A stretch of DNA of 64,000 nt from Mesorhizobium sp. Root554. Lineage in GTDB: Bacteria > Pseudomonadota > Alphaproteobacteria > Rhizobiales > Rhizobiaceae. Numbering within the stretch: the stretch's first letter is position 1; each line of letters begins with the position of its first letter. Positions 32,200 to 41,318 of this stretch are shown in pieces. The position numbers and the translations under genes are program-made. The notes under the pieces were generated by a model that saw only the letters and a list, made by a program, of their open reading frames with translations, searched no databases and was not told where the DNA came from. Where the stretch lies: positions 619,464-683,463 of the forward strand of contig NZ_LMGA01000001.1 in assembly GCF_001427025.1 (NCBI RefSeq), given 5' to 3'.

Positions 32200-34067
32200 T
32201 CCGCCGCCTCGCGCATCGGCGCCCGCGCCGCATCGAGCGAAAGCGTGAAGACAGCGCCGCCATCGGAGTGATTCTTTATTGCAAGATCGCCACCGAAGTC
32301 CTTGACGATGTTGTAGCAAATCGACAGTCCAAGGCCGAGACCCTTGCCGACTCCCTTGGTGGTGAAGAACGGATCGAAGATGCGTTCTGCGATGGATGCC
32401 GGCACCCCAGGTCCATGATCGCGAACCTCGACCGTCACCTTCCCCGCCTGCCGCGATGCCGAAATTTCGATGCGCCGGTCGGGCAGGCCTTCGACGGCGT
32501 CGGCGGCATTGGTAATCAGATTGACCAGCACCTGCTGCAGCCGCACCGAGCCGGCGCGCACCCATGGGGGCGTCTTGCCGAGATCGGTAATGACCGTCGC
32601 GCCGCCGGCCTTGAGCCGGCCGTCGACGATTTCCAGCGTATCCCGCAACACTTCGGTCAGCGACACCGCGCCAAGCTTCTCGTTCGGCTTGCGGGCGAAG
32701 TTGCGCAGATGGCGGCTGAGCGACGCCATGCGGTCTGTCAGGCTGGAAATCCGCGAAAGATTGTCGCGAACCTCGCCGATGCGGTCCCGCTCGATCAGGA
32801 TGGCGGCATTGTCTGCGTAGTTCTTCACCGCCGCCAGCGGCTGGTTGAACTCATGCGACAGCGCCGCCGACATTTGTCCCAGCGCGGCGAGCTTGCCGGC
32901 CTGGATCAGGTCGGCCTGGGTCTGGCGCAACTGGCGCTCCGTCACCCGCCGTTCGGCGACTTCCGTCTCGAGCCGCCGGTTGACGAGAGCAAGGTCGGCG
33001 GTGCGCTCGTCCACCCGCCGCTCGAGCTCCTCCTGGGCGGCGCGTTGCATCTCCATGCGCTCGGCAAGGCGGGCGCGCCGCTGCAGGATCACCGCCGCGA
33101 TCAGCCCGGCAAGGCCGAGCACCAGCAGCGCCGAGGCGAGGGTGGTGTAGACCTGCGTGTGGACGGAGGCCGTGTCCATCAGTACCCGAACGGTCCATCC
33201 GGCCTCCTCCATCGGCTCGGCGAGGACGAGATATTCGGTGCTTTTCGCCTTGTTCAGCACCGTCATCAGACTGGCGTCGTCGAACCGGCTGGTCTTGATC
33301 GGCAGTTCACGCAGTTTCGCGTCGGCGTAGCGCCGGGATTCCGCCGTGCGCGCCAGCCTTTCCGGCGTCAATGGCAGAAGGCTGGCATAGAGCCAGTCCT
33401 GCCGGCCGGTCATGAAGATGATGCCTTCCGGGTCGGTGACGATGATCTCGTTGTCGCCGCCGCGCCATGTCGCCTCGATCGCGTCGATGTCGACCTTGAA
33501 GACGACGACTCCGGCGATCCGTCCATCCACCCGCACAGGTGCGGAGAAATAGTAGCCGCGCTTCAGCGAGGTGGTGCCGAGCGCGAAGAAGCGGCCCTGC
33601 TGGCCCGCCATCGCTTCCTGGTAGTAGGGCCGATACGAAAAATTCTCGCCGACGAAGCTCAGCGGCTGGTCGTAATTGCTGGCGACGATGGTGTCGCCGT
33701 CGGTCTTCATCACATAGATGTCCGAAGATCGCAGCAGCCGGTTGATCTCCTTCAGGTAGGCGTTGCCCCGGGCGATGCGCTCGGGATTGCCTGGATCGGC
33801 CAGCAGCGCCTTGATGTCGGCATGGTCGGCAATCAGCGCCGGCAGCGGCTCGAAGCGGTTCATCTGGCCGGAAAGCGCGGAGACCGCGAGGCGCAGCGTC
33901 GTCTGGCCGCGCGCCGCCGCCTGGTCAAGGAAGGCGCGCGTGGCGAAAGCCCCGCCATAGAACACGATGGCGGCGGCCAGCGCCACCAGCACGGCGGCTC
34001 CCAGCCAGATGCGCTTTGCAAAGCCCGTCGGCTTGCTGTCGAACGTCGTGATCGCCATGGCGGCCAT
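32196..34067 (-). CDS. sensor histidine kinase, DctB-like
   Basis: A 623-residue membrane kinase (ATG 34067; TTG 34094 and ATG 34058 are alternatives). TM1 is AAVLVALAAAIVFYGGAFAT; then a roughly 260-residue periplasmic dCache-like sensor region as in DctB (SDIYVMKTDGDTIVASNYDQ, FSYRPYYQEAMAGQQGRFFA); TM2 is ALLVLGLAGLIAAVIL. A coiled linker precedes the H box AALSHEFNQPLAAVKNYADN, then the N box NLITNAADAV and G boxes DHGPGVP and GLGLGLSICYNIV. DctB senses C4-dicarboxylates; the ligand here is unknown. Confidence 0.92.
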   Translation of the reverse strand: MAAMAITTFDSKPTGFAKRIWLGAAVLVALAAAIVFYGGAFATRAFLDQAAARGQTTLRLAVSALSGQMNRFEPLPALIADHADIKALLADPGNPERIARGNAYLKEINRLLRSSDIYVMKTDGDTIVASNYDQPLSFVGENFSYRPYYQEAMAGQQGRFFALGTTSLKRGYYFSAPVRVDGRIAGVVVFKVDIDAIEATWRGGDNEIIVTDPEGIIFMTGRQDWLYASLLPLTPERLARTAESRRYADAKLRELPIKTSRFDDASLMTVLNKAKSTEYLVLAEPMEEAGWTVRVLMDTASVHTQVYTTLASALLVLGLAGLIAAVILQRRARLAERMEMQRAAQEELERRVDERTADLALVNRRLETEVAERRVTERQLRQTQADLIQAGKLAALGQMSAALSHEFNQPLAAVKNYADNAAILIERDRIGEVRDNLSRISSLTDRMASLSRHLRNFARKPNEKLGAVSLTEVLRDTLEIVDGRLKAGGATVITDLGKTPPWVRAGSVRLQQVLVNLITNAADAVEGLPDRRIEISASRQAGKVTVEVRDHGPGVPASIAERIFDPFFTTKGVGKGLGLGLSICYNIVKDFGGDLAIKNHSDGGAVFTLSLDAARAPMREAAE

Positions 34068-34219
34068 AGAGCGACAGGTGCCCGGCTGAATCAAGCGGCT
34101 GCATCGAGATCGGCCCGCAACTGGCTTGCATTGTCATGCCGATGCACCAAAAACCTGCGCTGTGGCGCTGTTCAAAACCTCCGCGGCTTGGCAGTCTTGC
34201 CGCCAACAGGAGAATTCGC

Positions 34220-36031
34220 ATGAGCAAAGACCGCGCCGCCGGAAAACCGAGGCCATGGGCCGATATGGCGACCGAACTGGTCGACGTCGCCATGGGCCGG
34301 AAGCCGGCCGATCTGGTGGTGCGCAACGGGCGCTGGGTCAATGTCCATTCGGGCGAGATCATTCCCGGCACTGACATCGCCGTTTCGGGCGGCCGCTTCG
34401 CCTATTGCGGGCCGGATGCCAGCCACGCCATCGGCGACGACACCATCGTCGTCGATGCCGCCGGCCGCTATCTGGCGCCGGGCTTGTGTGACGCGCACAT
34501 GCATGTCGAAAGCGGCATGGTGACGGTGACGGAGTTCTGCCGCGCCGTCATCCCGCACGGCACCACCTCGATGTTCATCGATCCGCACGAGATCGCCAAT
34601 GTGCTTGGCCTGCCGGGCGTGCGGCTGATGCATGACGAGGCGATGGCCATGCCGGTGAACGTGCATGTGCAGATGCCGTCCTGCGTGCCGTCGGCTCCCG
34701 GACTGGAAAACGCCGGCGCGCAACTGACGGTCGAGGACGTGCGCGAGGCAATGACCTGGCCGAACATCATCGGCCTCGGCGAGGTGATGAACTTTCCCGG
34801 CGTTGCCGCCAACGATCCGGTCATGACGGGCGAGATCGCCGAGACCGTCCGCGCCGGCAAGACGGTCGGCGGTCACTATGCCTCGCCGGACCTAGGCCTG
34901 CCGTTCCACGGCTATGTCGCAGGCGGACCGGAGGACGACCACGAAGGCACCCGCGCCGACGACGCCATTGCCCGCGTGCGCTTGGGGCTAAAGGCGATGC
35001 TGCGGCTGGGCTCGGCCTGGTACGACGTGGCCGAGCAGATCAAGGCGGTGACGGAGCAGGGCATCGATCCGCGCAACTTCATCCTCTGCACCGACGACAG
35101 TCATTCCGGCACGCTGGTCAATGAAGGCCATATGGACCGCGTCGTGCGCCACGCCATCGCGCAGGGGTTGAAGCCGGTGACGGCGATCCAGATGGCGACG
35201 CTCAACACGGCGCAGCACTTCAGGCTGGAGCGCGAGCTGGGTTCCATCGCTCCGGGCAGGCTGGCGGATTTCCTCGTCGTCTCCGATCTTTCAGCGATGT
35301 CCATTGACGAGGTCTATGCGCGGGGCCGGCTGGTCGCGAAGGATGGCCGGCTGGAAATCGATATTCCCGCCTATGACTACCCGCTAGAGGCGAAGAACAC
35401 CGTCAGGCTCGGCAAGCGGCTGGCGGCAACCGATTTCGACATAGCCGCGCCCGCCGGCGCCAATTCCGTGCGCGCCCGCGTCATTGGGGTGATCGAGAAC
35501 CAGGCGCCGACCCGTGCGCTGGAGGCCGATCTCGGCGTCGCCGACGGCCTGGTCGCCATGGACCGGGAGGGCGACGTCTGCCAGATCGCGCTGGTGGAAC
35601 GGCATCGCGGCACCGGCGGCGTCACCAACGCCTTCGTCTCGGGCTTCGGCTACAAGGAAGATTGCGCCATCGCGTCGTCCGTGGCGCATGACAGCCACCA
35701 CATCATCGTCGTCGGCACAAACAAGAACGACATGGCATTGGCCGCCAACCGGCTGGCCGAGGTCGGCGGCGGGGTGGTGCTTTATTCGAAGGGCAGGGAA
35801 CTGGCGCTGGTCGAGATGCCGATCGCCGGTCTGATGTCGGACGAGCGGGCTGAGATCGTCGCGGCCAAGGCCGACAGGCTGGTCGAGGCCATGCGGCAGA
35901 TGGGCTGCACGCTCAACAACGCCTACATGCAGCACTCGCTGCTGGCGCTGGTGGTGATCCCGGAACTGCGGATTTCGGATGTCGGATTGGTGGATGTGCG
36001 GACGTTCGAGAGAGTGGAGCTGTTTGTCTAG
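34220..36031 (+). CDS. ade: adenine deaminase
   Basis: A 603-residue amidohydrolase, ATG 34220 after AACAGGAG. It converts adenine to hypoxanthine. Metal and catalytic motifs: DAHMHVESGMVT, FIDPHEIANVLG, GLGEVMNFPGV and CTDDSHSGTL. The C-terminal half (GFGYKEDCAIASSVAHDSHH, IVVGTNKNDMALAANRL) is the Ade-specific adenosine-deaminase-like C domain. Length agrees with the family (570-600). Monocistronic; followed by short inverted repeats. Confidence 0.96.
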   Translation: MSKDRAAGKPRPWADMATELVDVAMGRKPADLVVRNGRWVNVHSGEIIPGTDIAVSGGRFAYCGPDASHAIGDDTIVVDAAGRYLAPGLCDAHMHVESGMVTVTEFCRAVIPHGTTSMFIDPHEIANVLGLPGVRLMHDEAMAMPVNVHVQMPSCVPSAPGLENAGAQLTVEDVREAMTWPNIIGLGEVMNFPGVAANDPVMTGEIAETVRAGKTVGGHYASPDLGLPFHGYVAGGPEDDHEGTRADDAIARVRLGLKAMLRLGSAWYDVAEQIKAVTEQGIDPRNFILCTDDSHSGTLVNEGHMDRVVRHAIAQGLKPVTAIQMATLNTAQHFRLERELGSIAPGRLADFLVVSDLSAMSIDEVYARGRLVAKDGRLEIDIPAYDYPLEAKNTVRLGKRLAATDFDIAAPAGANSVRARVIGVIENQAPTRALEADLGVADGLVAMDREGDVCQIALVERHRGTGGVTNAFVSGFGYKEDCAIASSVAHDSHHIIVVGTNKNDMALAANRLAEVGGGVVLYSKGRELALVEMPIAGLMSDERAEIVAAKADRLVEAMRQMGCTLNNAYMQHSLLALVVIPELRISDVGLVDVRTFERVELFV

Positions 36032-36116
36032 CGGCAGTCGGCAGTCGGTAAGAGCGGCACGCCGAAGCCGTGTCTCTTCATTCCCCGACTGCCGACTGCC
36101 CATTGCCGACTGCCGG
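36031..36116. repeat. short inverted tandem repeats between convergent genes
   Basis: GCGGCAGTCGGCAGTCGG (36031-36048) is the reverse complement of the copies at 36085-36100 (CCGACTGCCGACTGCC) and partly of 36103-36116. The CGGCAGT unit is itself tandem. It lies between the ade stop and the convergent DUF900 gene and may act as a two-way transcription barrier. Confidence 0.75.
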
Positions 36117-36121
36117 TCTTC

Positions 36122-37285
36122 CTACCGCCCACCAGTCGCGATGCTCAGCACCTTGAACGGCGTCGTGATGATGATTTCAGCCACCGAGCCGACCGCCTGG
36201 CCGACGCCTTGCCCGAGGTCGTTGATGGGTTGTCCCGGATCGGCCGCGGGATCCGCAAGCGCGGCGGGCGTGCGGAGTTGTTTTCCGAGCAATTCCACCA
36301 GAACAGGGTTGTCGGCGAACTTGGCGTGGTTCAGCCGGTCGTTGCCCTTGGTTTTGGTGAGGTCGGCCACCACGACGCCGTAGCTGGCGAGATCGGCGGC
36401 GTCGCCATAGTCGCCGACGCGCGGCTTTGAACCGGAAATGAAACTGGAAAGCCGCAAGGCCCTGTCGTCGCCGGAAAGCAGGATGGCGAAAGGCTTGTCC
36501 GGCTTTCCGTAGCGCATCATCTGCTTCTTGAAGACATCGACGTCGATGTCGGGCGAGGCGAGGATGACGTAGCCGAGCTTGTCGTCAAGATCGCGGTTGC
36601 CTTCGATGGCCAGTTGCCGCAGCGCCTCCATCGTCACCCATGTGCCCATCGAGTGGGCGATGATGTCGATGCTCTTGGCGCGCGTCTTCGCCAGCATCTT
36701 GAGCGTCGCTTCGAGATCGTCGCGCGCCGCGTTGGCGCTTTCCTTGTCATAGATATAGCCGGTGGTCTTGCCGGCCGAAGCCCAGGAGAACAGCACCGGC
36801 GTGCCGGAATAGCCCGTGTCGTGCGCGATCTGCGTCACGCGGTAGATGCCGTCGTCGAAACCGTTGTTGAATCCGTGGACGAAGACCAGGATACGGTCGC
36901 CCCGTTCCGCCACGTCGGCATCGACCGCCTTGGTGAATTGCGGTCCGCTTTCGTAGAAGGACACGCGCGACGCCGCGAAATTCTTGGCCGGATCGCTGGG
37001 CGCCGAACCCTTGGCGCGTTCGATATTGCCGACCTGATGGACTTTCGGCACGGTCATGTCGACCTTGGCGAAGGTCGTGGTCAGCGAGCGATCGCCGCTG
37101 AACACCTGGCGCGGATCGGCCTGTGCCTGCTTGCGGGTGGTGGCGACGAAGATCTCATGGGAGCCCGCTATCTCGGAAGCAGGCACGTCTATCGCGGTCC
37201 TGTTGAGCAGGTCGTGCGTGTTCTGTCCGGCGCAAGCGGTCAGAAGCGCCATGGCGGCGGCTATGGCCAAAGCCTTCCAGCGCAC
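36122..37285 (-). CDS. DUF900 alpha/beta hydrolase lipoprotein, paralog 1
   Basis: A 387-residue protein. LLTACAGQ is a lipobox (Cys near residue 18). The DUF900 fold is clear: IFVATTRK, VHGFNNGFDDGIYRVTQIAH, FSWASAGKT, the nucleophile elbow IAHSMGTW and ILASPDIDVDVFKKQM. These are predicted outer-membrane or periplasm-facing esterase-like hydrolases of unknown substrate. About 60 percent of the chain is shared with the next gene upstream (37388-38470), marking a tandem duplication. The C-terminal tail (QPINDLGQGVGQAVGS) is unique to this copy. Confidence 0.88.
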   Translation of the reverse strand: MRWKALAIAAAMALLTACAGQNTHDLLNRTAIDVPASEIAGSHEIFVATTRKQAQADPRQVFSGDRSLTTTFAKVDMTVPKVHQVGNIERAKGSAPSDPAKNFAASRVSFYESGPQFTKAVDADVAERGDRILVFVHGFNNGFDDGIYRVTQIAHDTGYSGTPVLFSWASAGKTTGYIYDKESANAARDDLEATLKMLAKTRAKSIDIIAHSMGTWVTMEALRQLAIEGNRDLDDKLGYVILASPDIDVDVFKKQMMRYGKPDKPFAILLSGDDRALRLSSFISGSKPRVGDYGDAADLASYGVVVADLTKTKGNDRLNHAKFADNPVLVELLGKQLRTPAALADPAADPGQPINDLGQGVGQAVGSVAEIIITTPFKVLSIATGGR

Positions 37286-37387
37286 TGTATCGCTCCTGAA
37301 AGGGACGCCTCGCTCGGCATCCGGGTTTATGTCGAATAAAGCCAGAACCGTTCGAGGTCCAGCCGGAACCGCCGCGGCGCGGCAGTT

Positions 37388-38470
37388 CTACATGATACCG
37401 CCCGTCGCCTGCCGGATGCGATCGGTGATGTCGCGGTCGCTGGCGAAGCCGTCATCCTCGCGCAGCCGCTGACCGAGAAGACCGATCAACTGCGGATTGT
37501 TGGCGAATTTGGTGTGGTTGAGCCTGTCGGCTCCCTTGGCATCCGAGAGATCGATCACGTTGACGCCATACTCAGCCAGATCGGCGGCATTCTTGTAGTC
37601 GCCGACGCGCGGCCGCGAACCGGCCAGCCAGCCGGAGAGCTGCAAGGCGCGGTCGTCGCCGGAAAGCAGCAGGATGAAGGGTGTCGTCGGCTTGCCGTAG
37701 CGGCGCATCTGGCTCTTGAACACATCGACATCGATGTCAGGCGAGGCCAGCACCACGTCGCCCAGCTTGCCGCCGAGGTCGCGGTCGCCGGTGATGGCGA
37801 GCTGGCGCAGCGTCTCCATCGTCACCCACGTGCCCATCGAATGGGCGACGATGTCGATCCGCCGCGCGCCCGACTGCGCCAGCAGGCGCAAGGTCACTTC
37901 GAGCTGGTCGCGCGCCGCGCTGGCGCTTTCCTTGTCGTAGACATAGTCGGTCGTCTTGCCGCCAGAGGCCCAGGAGAATAGCACCGGCGTGCCGGGATAA
38001 TTTGCGTCGTGCGTGATCTGCGTCAGCCGATAGACGGCGCTGTCGAAGGATGTGTTGTAGCCATGGACGAAGACGACGACGCGGCCGCCGCGCGCCGCCA
38101 CGTCGGTGTTCAGCGCTTCCTGGAATTTCGGCGCCGTGTCGAAACCGACAGCCTGCGAAGCCATGAAATATTTCGACGGATCGTCGGAGGCGCCCCGCCG
38201 CTTGCGCTCGATCTTGCCGACTTCATGCGACTTGGGCACGGTGACGTTGACGCGGGCGTAATTGAGCGTGGCGGAGCGTTCGCCGTCGAACACCTTGGTC
38301 GGGTCGCTGGAGCGCTGGCGCGTCGTCGCGATGAAGATGCTGTGGTTGCCGGAAATCTCCGCGACCGACGCGGTGACCATGGCGCTGCCCAGAAGTTCTT
38401 CGGTCTTGCGGCCGCCGCAGCCTGCCACGAGCAAGGCGAGGCCGACGGAAATCAAAATTCTCGAAAACAC
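37388..38470 (-). CDS. DUF900 alpha/beta hydrolase lipoprotein, paralog 2
   Basis: A 360-residue protein if begun at GTG 38470, which puts a lipobox (LLVAGC) at the right distance from the start; an upstream ATG at 38503 in frame would bury it. Same DUF900 motifs as its neighbour: VHGYNTSFDSAVYRLTQITH, FSWASGGKTTDYVYDKESAS, VAHSMGTWVTMETLRQLAI, LASPDIDVDVFKSQM. Catalytic Ser and the late His (RLNHTKFANN) are conserved in both, so both are probably active. Separated from the first copy by about 100 bp. Confidence 0.87.
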   Translation of the reverse strand: MFSRILISVGLALLVAGCGGRKTEELLGSAMVTASVAEISGNHSIFIATTRQRSSDPTKVFDGERSATLNYARVNVTVPKSHEVGKIERKRRGASDDPSKYFMASQAVGFDTAPKFQEALNTDVAARGGRVVVFVHGYNTSFDSAVYRLTQITHDANYPGTPVLFSWASGGKTTDYVYDKESASAARDQLEVTLRLLAQSGARRIDIVAHSMGTWVTMETLRQLAITGDRDLGGKLGDVVLASPDIDVDVFKSQMRRYGKPTTPFILLLSGDDRALQLSGWLAGSRPRVGDYKNAADLAEYGVNVIDLSDAKGADRLNHTKFANNPQLIGLLGQRLREDDGFASDRDITDRIRQATGGIM

Positions 38471-38682
38471 GCTCAATCCACTCCAGCCGACTTCGGTCGG
38501 CAACCCGCCCTCGATTTTCCCATGAGGTCTCCGGACAGGCGAAGTGCGGCGGAAGTAAGTCGTCGGCGCTTCTAAGCCGGTTCCGGGACTGCCGCAGCCA
38601 CGTCACTGTTGCGCGAAAGCCAAAATGGCGGCAGGAACAGATTTTCAGGACGCCAAAGCGTCCGCATCGGGATTCGAACGCC

Positions 38683-39939
38683 ATGACCAGCTTTGCCGAC
38701 AGGGTTTCCAGCGCCGCGGCGGCCATGCGCGAGATTTTTCCGGAAACGCCGTTGCAGGAGAATGCGTATCTGTCGCGCAAGTTCGGCGCGCGCATCCTGC
38801 TGAAGCGCGAAGACCTGACCCCGGTGCGTTCCTACAAGCTGCGCGGTGCCTTCAATTTCTTCCGCAAGACACTGGCGGCGGGCAACAAGGCCGAGCTTTT
38901 CGTCTGTGCCTCGGCCGGCAACCACGCGCAGGGCTTCGCCTATGTCTGCCGCCATTTCGGCAAGAAGGGCGTCGTCTTCATGCCGGTGACGACGCCGCAG
39001 CAGAAGATCGACAAGACGACGCTGTTCGGCGGCGAGTTCGTCGAAATCAGGCTGGTGGGCGACTTTTTCGACGACTGCTACCGGGCCGCTCTCGATTTCA
39101 CCCGCGATAGCGGCGCCCATATGGTGCCGCCCTTCGATCACAAGGACATCATCGAGGGGCAGGCGACCATCGCCATGGAAATCGCCGGACAGATGGCGGG
39201 CGAGCGCGGCCCGGACATGGTTGTCCTGCCGATCGGCGGCGGCGGTCTGGCGGCCGGCGTCACCCGCTATTTCGCCGAGGAGGGCCGGACGACCCGTTTC
39301 GTCTTCTGCGAACCATCCGGCGCGCCGAGCCTGAAGCAGAGCCTGATCGCCGGCAAGCGCATGAAGCTGCCGAAGGTCGACAATTTCGTCGATGGCGCCG
39401 CCGTCGCCGAGATCGGCCGCGAACCGTTCCGCTATCTCAAGGATTTCGACCCCGAGACGGTGCGGCTGGTGCCGGAAAACCGGATCTGCGCCACGATCAT
39501 CGAGATGCTCAACGTCGAAGGCGTGGTGCTGGAGCCCGCCGGCGCACTGGCCATCGACGCGCTCAAGGATTTTTCGCGCAAGGAGCTGAAAGGCAAGACC
39601 ATCGTCGCGCTGGTCTCGGGCGGCAATTTCGACTTCGAACGGCTGCCGGATGTGAAGGAGCGGGCGCTGCGCTTTGAGGGATTGAAGAAGTATTTCGTCA
39701 TCCGCTTCCCGCAACGTCCCGGCGCGCTGCGCGACTTCCTCGAAATGCTCGGCCCGGAGGACGACATCGCCCGCTTCGAGTATCTGAAGAAATCGGCGCG
39801 CAATTTCGGCTCGGTGCTGATCGGTATCGAAACCAAGCAACGCCGCAATTTCGATCTCCTGACTGCCAATTTCGCCGCCAACGGCGTGCAGTACCAGGAC
39901 ATCACCGAGAACGAGACGCTTTCCGGCTTGATTGTGTGA
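38683..39939 (+). CDS. ilvA: threonine ammonia-lyase
   Basis: A 418-residue PLP enzyme that deaminates threonine to 2-oxobutyrate, the first step to isoleucine. The PLP lysine is in SYKLRGAFNFF; CASAGNHAQGFAYVC, GGGGLAAGVTRYF (phosphate cradle) and VALVSGGNFDFERL are diagnostic. The C-terminal 80 residues (YFVIRFPQRPGALRDFLEML) form a single ACT-like regulatory domain, so this is the short IlvA form. DUF1697 follows after 7 bp on the same strand. Confidence 0.94.
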   Translation: MTSFADRVSSAAAAMREIFPETPLQENAYLSRKFGARILLKREDLTPVRSYKLRGAFNFFRKTLAAGNKAELFVCASAGNHAQGFAYVCRHFGKKGVVFMPVTTPQQKIDKTTLFGGEFVEIRLVGDFFDDCYRAALDFTRDSGAHMVPPFDHKDIIEGQATIAMEIAGQMAGERGPDMVVLPIGGGGLAAGVTRYFAEEGRTTRFVFCEPSGAPSLKQSLIAGKRMKLPKVDNFVDGAAVAEIGREPFRYLKDFDPETVRLVPENRICATIIEMLNVEGVVLEPAGALAIDALKDFSRKELKGKTIVALVSGGNFDFERLPDVKERALRFEGLKKYFVIRFPQRPGALRDFLEMLGPEDDIARFEYLKKSARNFGSVLIGIETKQRRNFDLLTANFAANGVQYQDITENETLSGLIV

Positions 39940-39946
39940 CGGCAGG

Positions 39947-40489
39947 ATGAGCAGGGAAACCGTCTTCGTCGCCCTGTTTTCCGGCATCAATGTCGGCGGC
40001 AACCGCATCGTGAAGATGGCCGACCTGCGCGCCTTCTTCGAAGAGCTGGGCTTCACCCGCGTTGCGACCTACATCCAGAGTGGCAATGTCGTGTTCCGCG
40101 CCGCCGGCAAGGACGCTGCAGCGTTGGCCAAGCAACTGGAAGCGGCGTTCGAGAAGCGCTGGGGTTTTCATTCGCGCATCATGGTGCGCGATGCACAATG
40201 GCTGGCGGATCTGGTGCGGCAAAAGCCGTACCCCGAGGAAGCCGGGGATCACAAGAAGCTGCACGCCTATGTGCTGGAGCGTGAACCGACCGCCTCGGAA
40301 ATCGAACCGCTTGCTGAAAAGTGCGCCGGTCCGGAGCGCTTCGAAGTGAAGGGCGACGTGCTCTATCTTCACGCCCCGGACGGAGTGGGCAAATCCGTTT
40401 TCGCCAATCTGCTTCCGAGGGTCCTCAAGGTGCCGGTGACCGCCCGCAACTGGCGCACGGTTCTCACGCTGAAGGGAATGATGGAGTAG
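39947..40489 (+). CDS. DUF1697 protein
   Basis: A 180-residue protein, ATG 39947, seven bases after the ilvA stop, so co-transcription is likely. VALFSGINVGGNRIVKMADL, ATYIQSGNVVFRA and ARNWRTVLTLKGMM match DUF1697 (LRGINVGG, YIQSGNVVF, RNWNTV). Cytoplasmic, with a ferredoxin-like double fold; function unknown. Confidence 0.9.
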   Translation: MSRETVFVALFSGINVGGNRIVKMADLRAFFEELGFTRVATYIQSGNVVFRAAGKDAAALAKQLEAAFEKRWGFHSRIMVRDAQWLADLVRQKPYPEEAGDHKKLHAYVLEREPTASEIEPLAEKCAGPERFEVKGDVLYLHAPDGVGKSVFANLLPRVLKVPVTARNWRTVLTLKGMME

Positions 40490-40499
40490 CACTCCTTTG

Positions 40500-40657
40500 C
40501 CTTCTCCCCTTGTGGGAGAAGGTGGATCGGTGCGCAGCGCCGAGACGGATGAGGGGGTGTTGGACGGAATGCAGACGGTTCTAAGCCGGGTCACCCCTCA
40601 TCCGACCTCGCCTGCGCTCCGCTTGGCTCGGCCACCTTCTCCCACAAGGGGAGACGG
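40500..40657. repeat. long palindromic repeat between convergent genes
   Basis: 26-bp outer arms at 40500-40525 and 40632-40657 are reverse complements with one mismatch; each arm is itself a hairpin (CTTCTCCC/GGGAGAAG). Inner arms GGATGAGGGG near 40547 and CCCCTCATCC near 40594 also pair. Architecture and location match intergenic palindromic repeats common in Mesorhizobium-like genomes. Confidence 0.88.
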
Positions 40658-40669
40658 CAAAAGATGGCC

Positions 40670-41110
40670 TCACCAGTTCCCGGTATTCGCCATCGAAGCC
40701 CACGGTTCGGCCTTTTCCTTGGCCGGGCCTTTCTGCAGCAGTTCGATGGAAATGCCGTCGGGCGACCGTACGAAGGCCATGTTGCCGTCGCGCGGCGGCC
40801 GGTTGATTGTCACGCCATTGTCCATCAGCCGCTGGCAGGTGGCGTAGATGTCGTCGACCTCATAGGCGAGGTGGCCGAAATTGCGGCCGCCCTTGTAGTC
40901 TTCCGGATCCCAATTGTAGGTGAGCTCCACCAATGGCGCCTTTTCGGTGATGCCGGCATGTTCGTCTTCGGGAGCGGCAAGGAAGATCAGCGTGAAGCGG
41001 CCCTGTTCGTTTTCGAACCGGCGCACTTCCTTGAGGCCGAGCTTGGTGCAGTAGAAATCGAGCGACTGGTCAATGTCGGCGACGCGGACCATGGTGTGCA
41101 GATAGCGCAT
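40670..41110 (-). CDS. gloA: lactoylglutathione lyase (glyoxalase I)
   Basis: A 146-residue VOC-fold enzyme, ATG 41110 after GGAGATTC. It converts the methylglyoxal-glutathione hemithioacetal to S-lactoylglutathione. The four metal ligands are visible: His in YLHTMVRV, Glu in LVELTYNW, His in GHLAYEVDD and Glu in ISIELLQ. Length equals bacterial Ni-type GlxI plus about 10 residues. Confidence 0.95.
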   Translation of the reverse strand: MRYLHTMVRVADIDQSLDFYCTKLGLKEVRRFENEQGRFTLIFLAAPEDEHAGITEKAPLVELTYNWDPEDYKGGRNFGHLAYEVDDIYATCQRLMDNGVTINRPPRDGNMAFVRSPDGISIELLQKGPAKEKAEPWASMANTGNW

Positions 41111-41318
41111 TTGAATCTCCGGTTGCAGCAAAACATAGGGTGACGCGGCCGGCGCGGCAACCGGCGCAAACCGCGATCCGGGCCGGCGAAGAACATTTCG
41201 ACTATTCCTGGGATCAGTTGCGAAAAAAGGCACGTCAGGTCTTGCACACCCCGGAAGCCGCAGTGTTAATCTCATGTAAAGAATCACCTGCGGCGTTTTT
41301 GGGGAAGGAGGCATTCTT

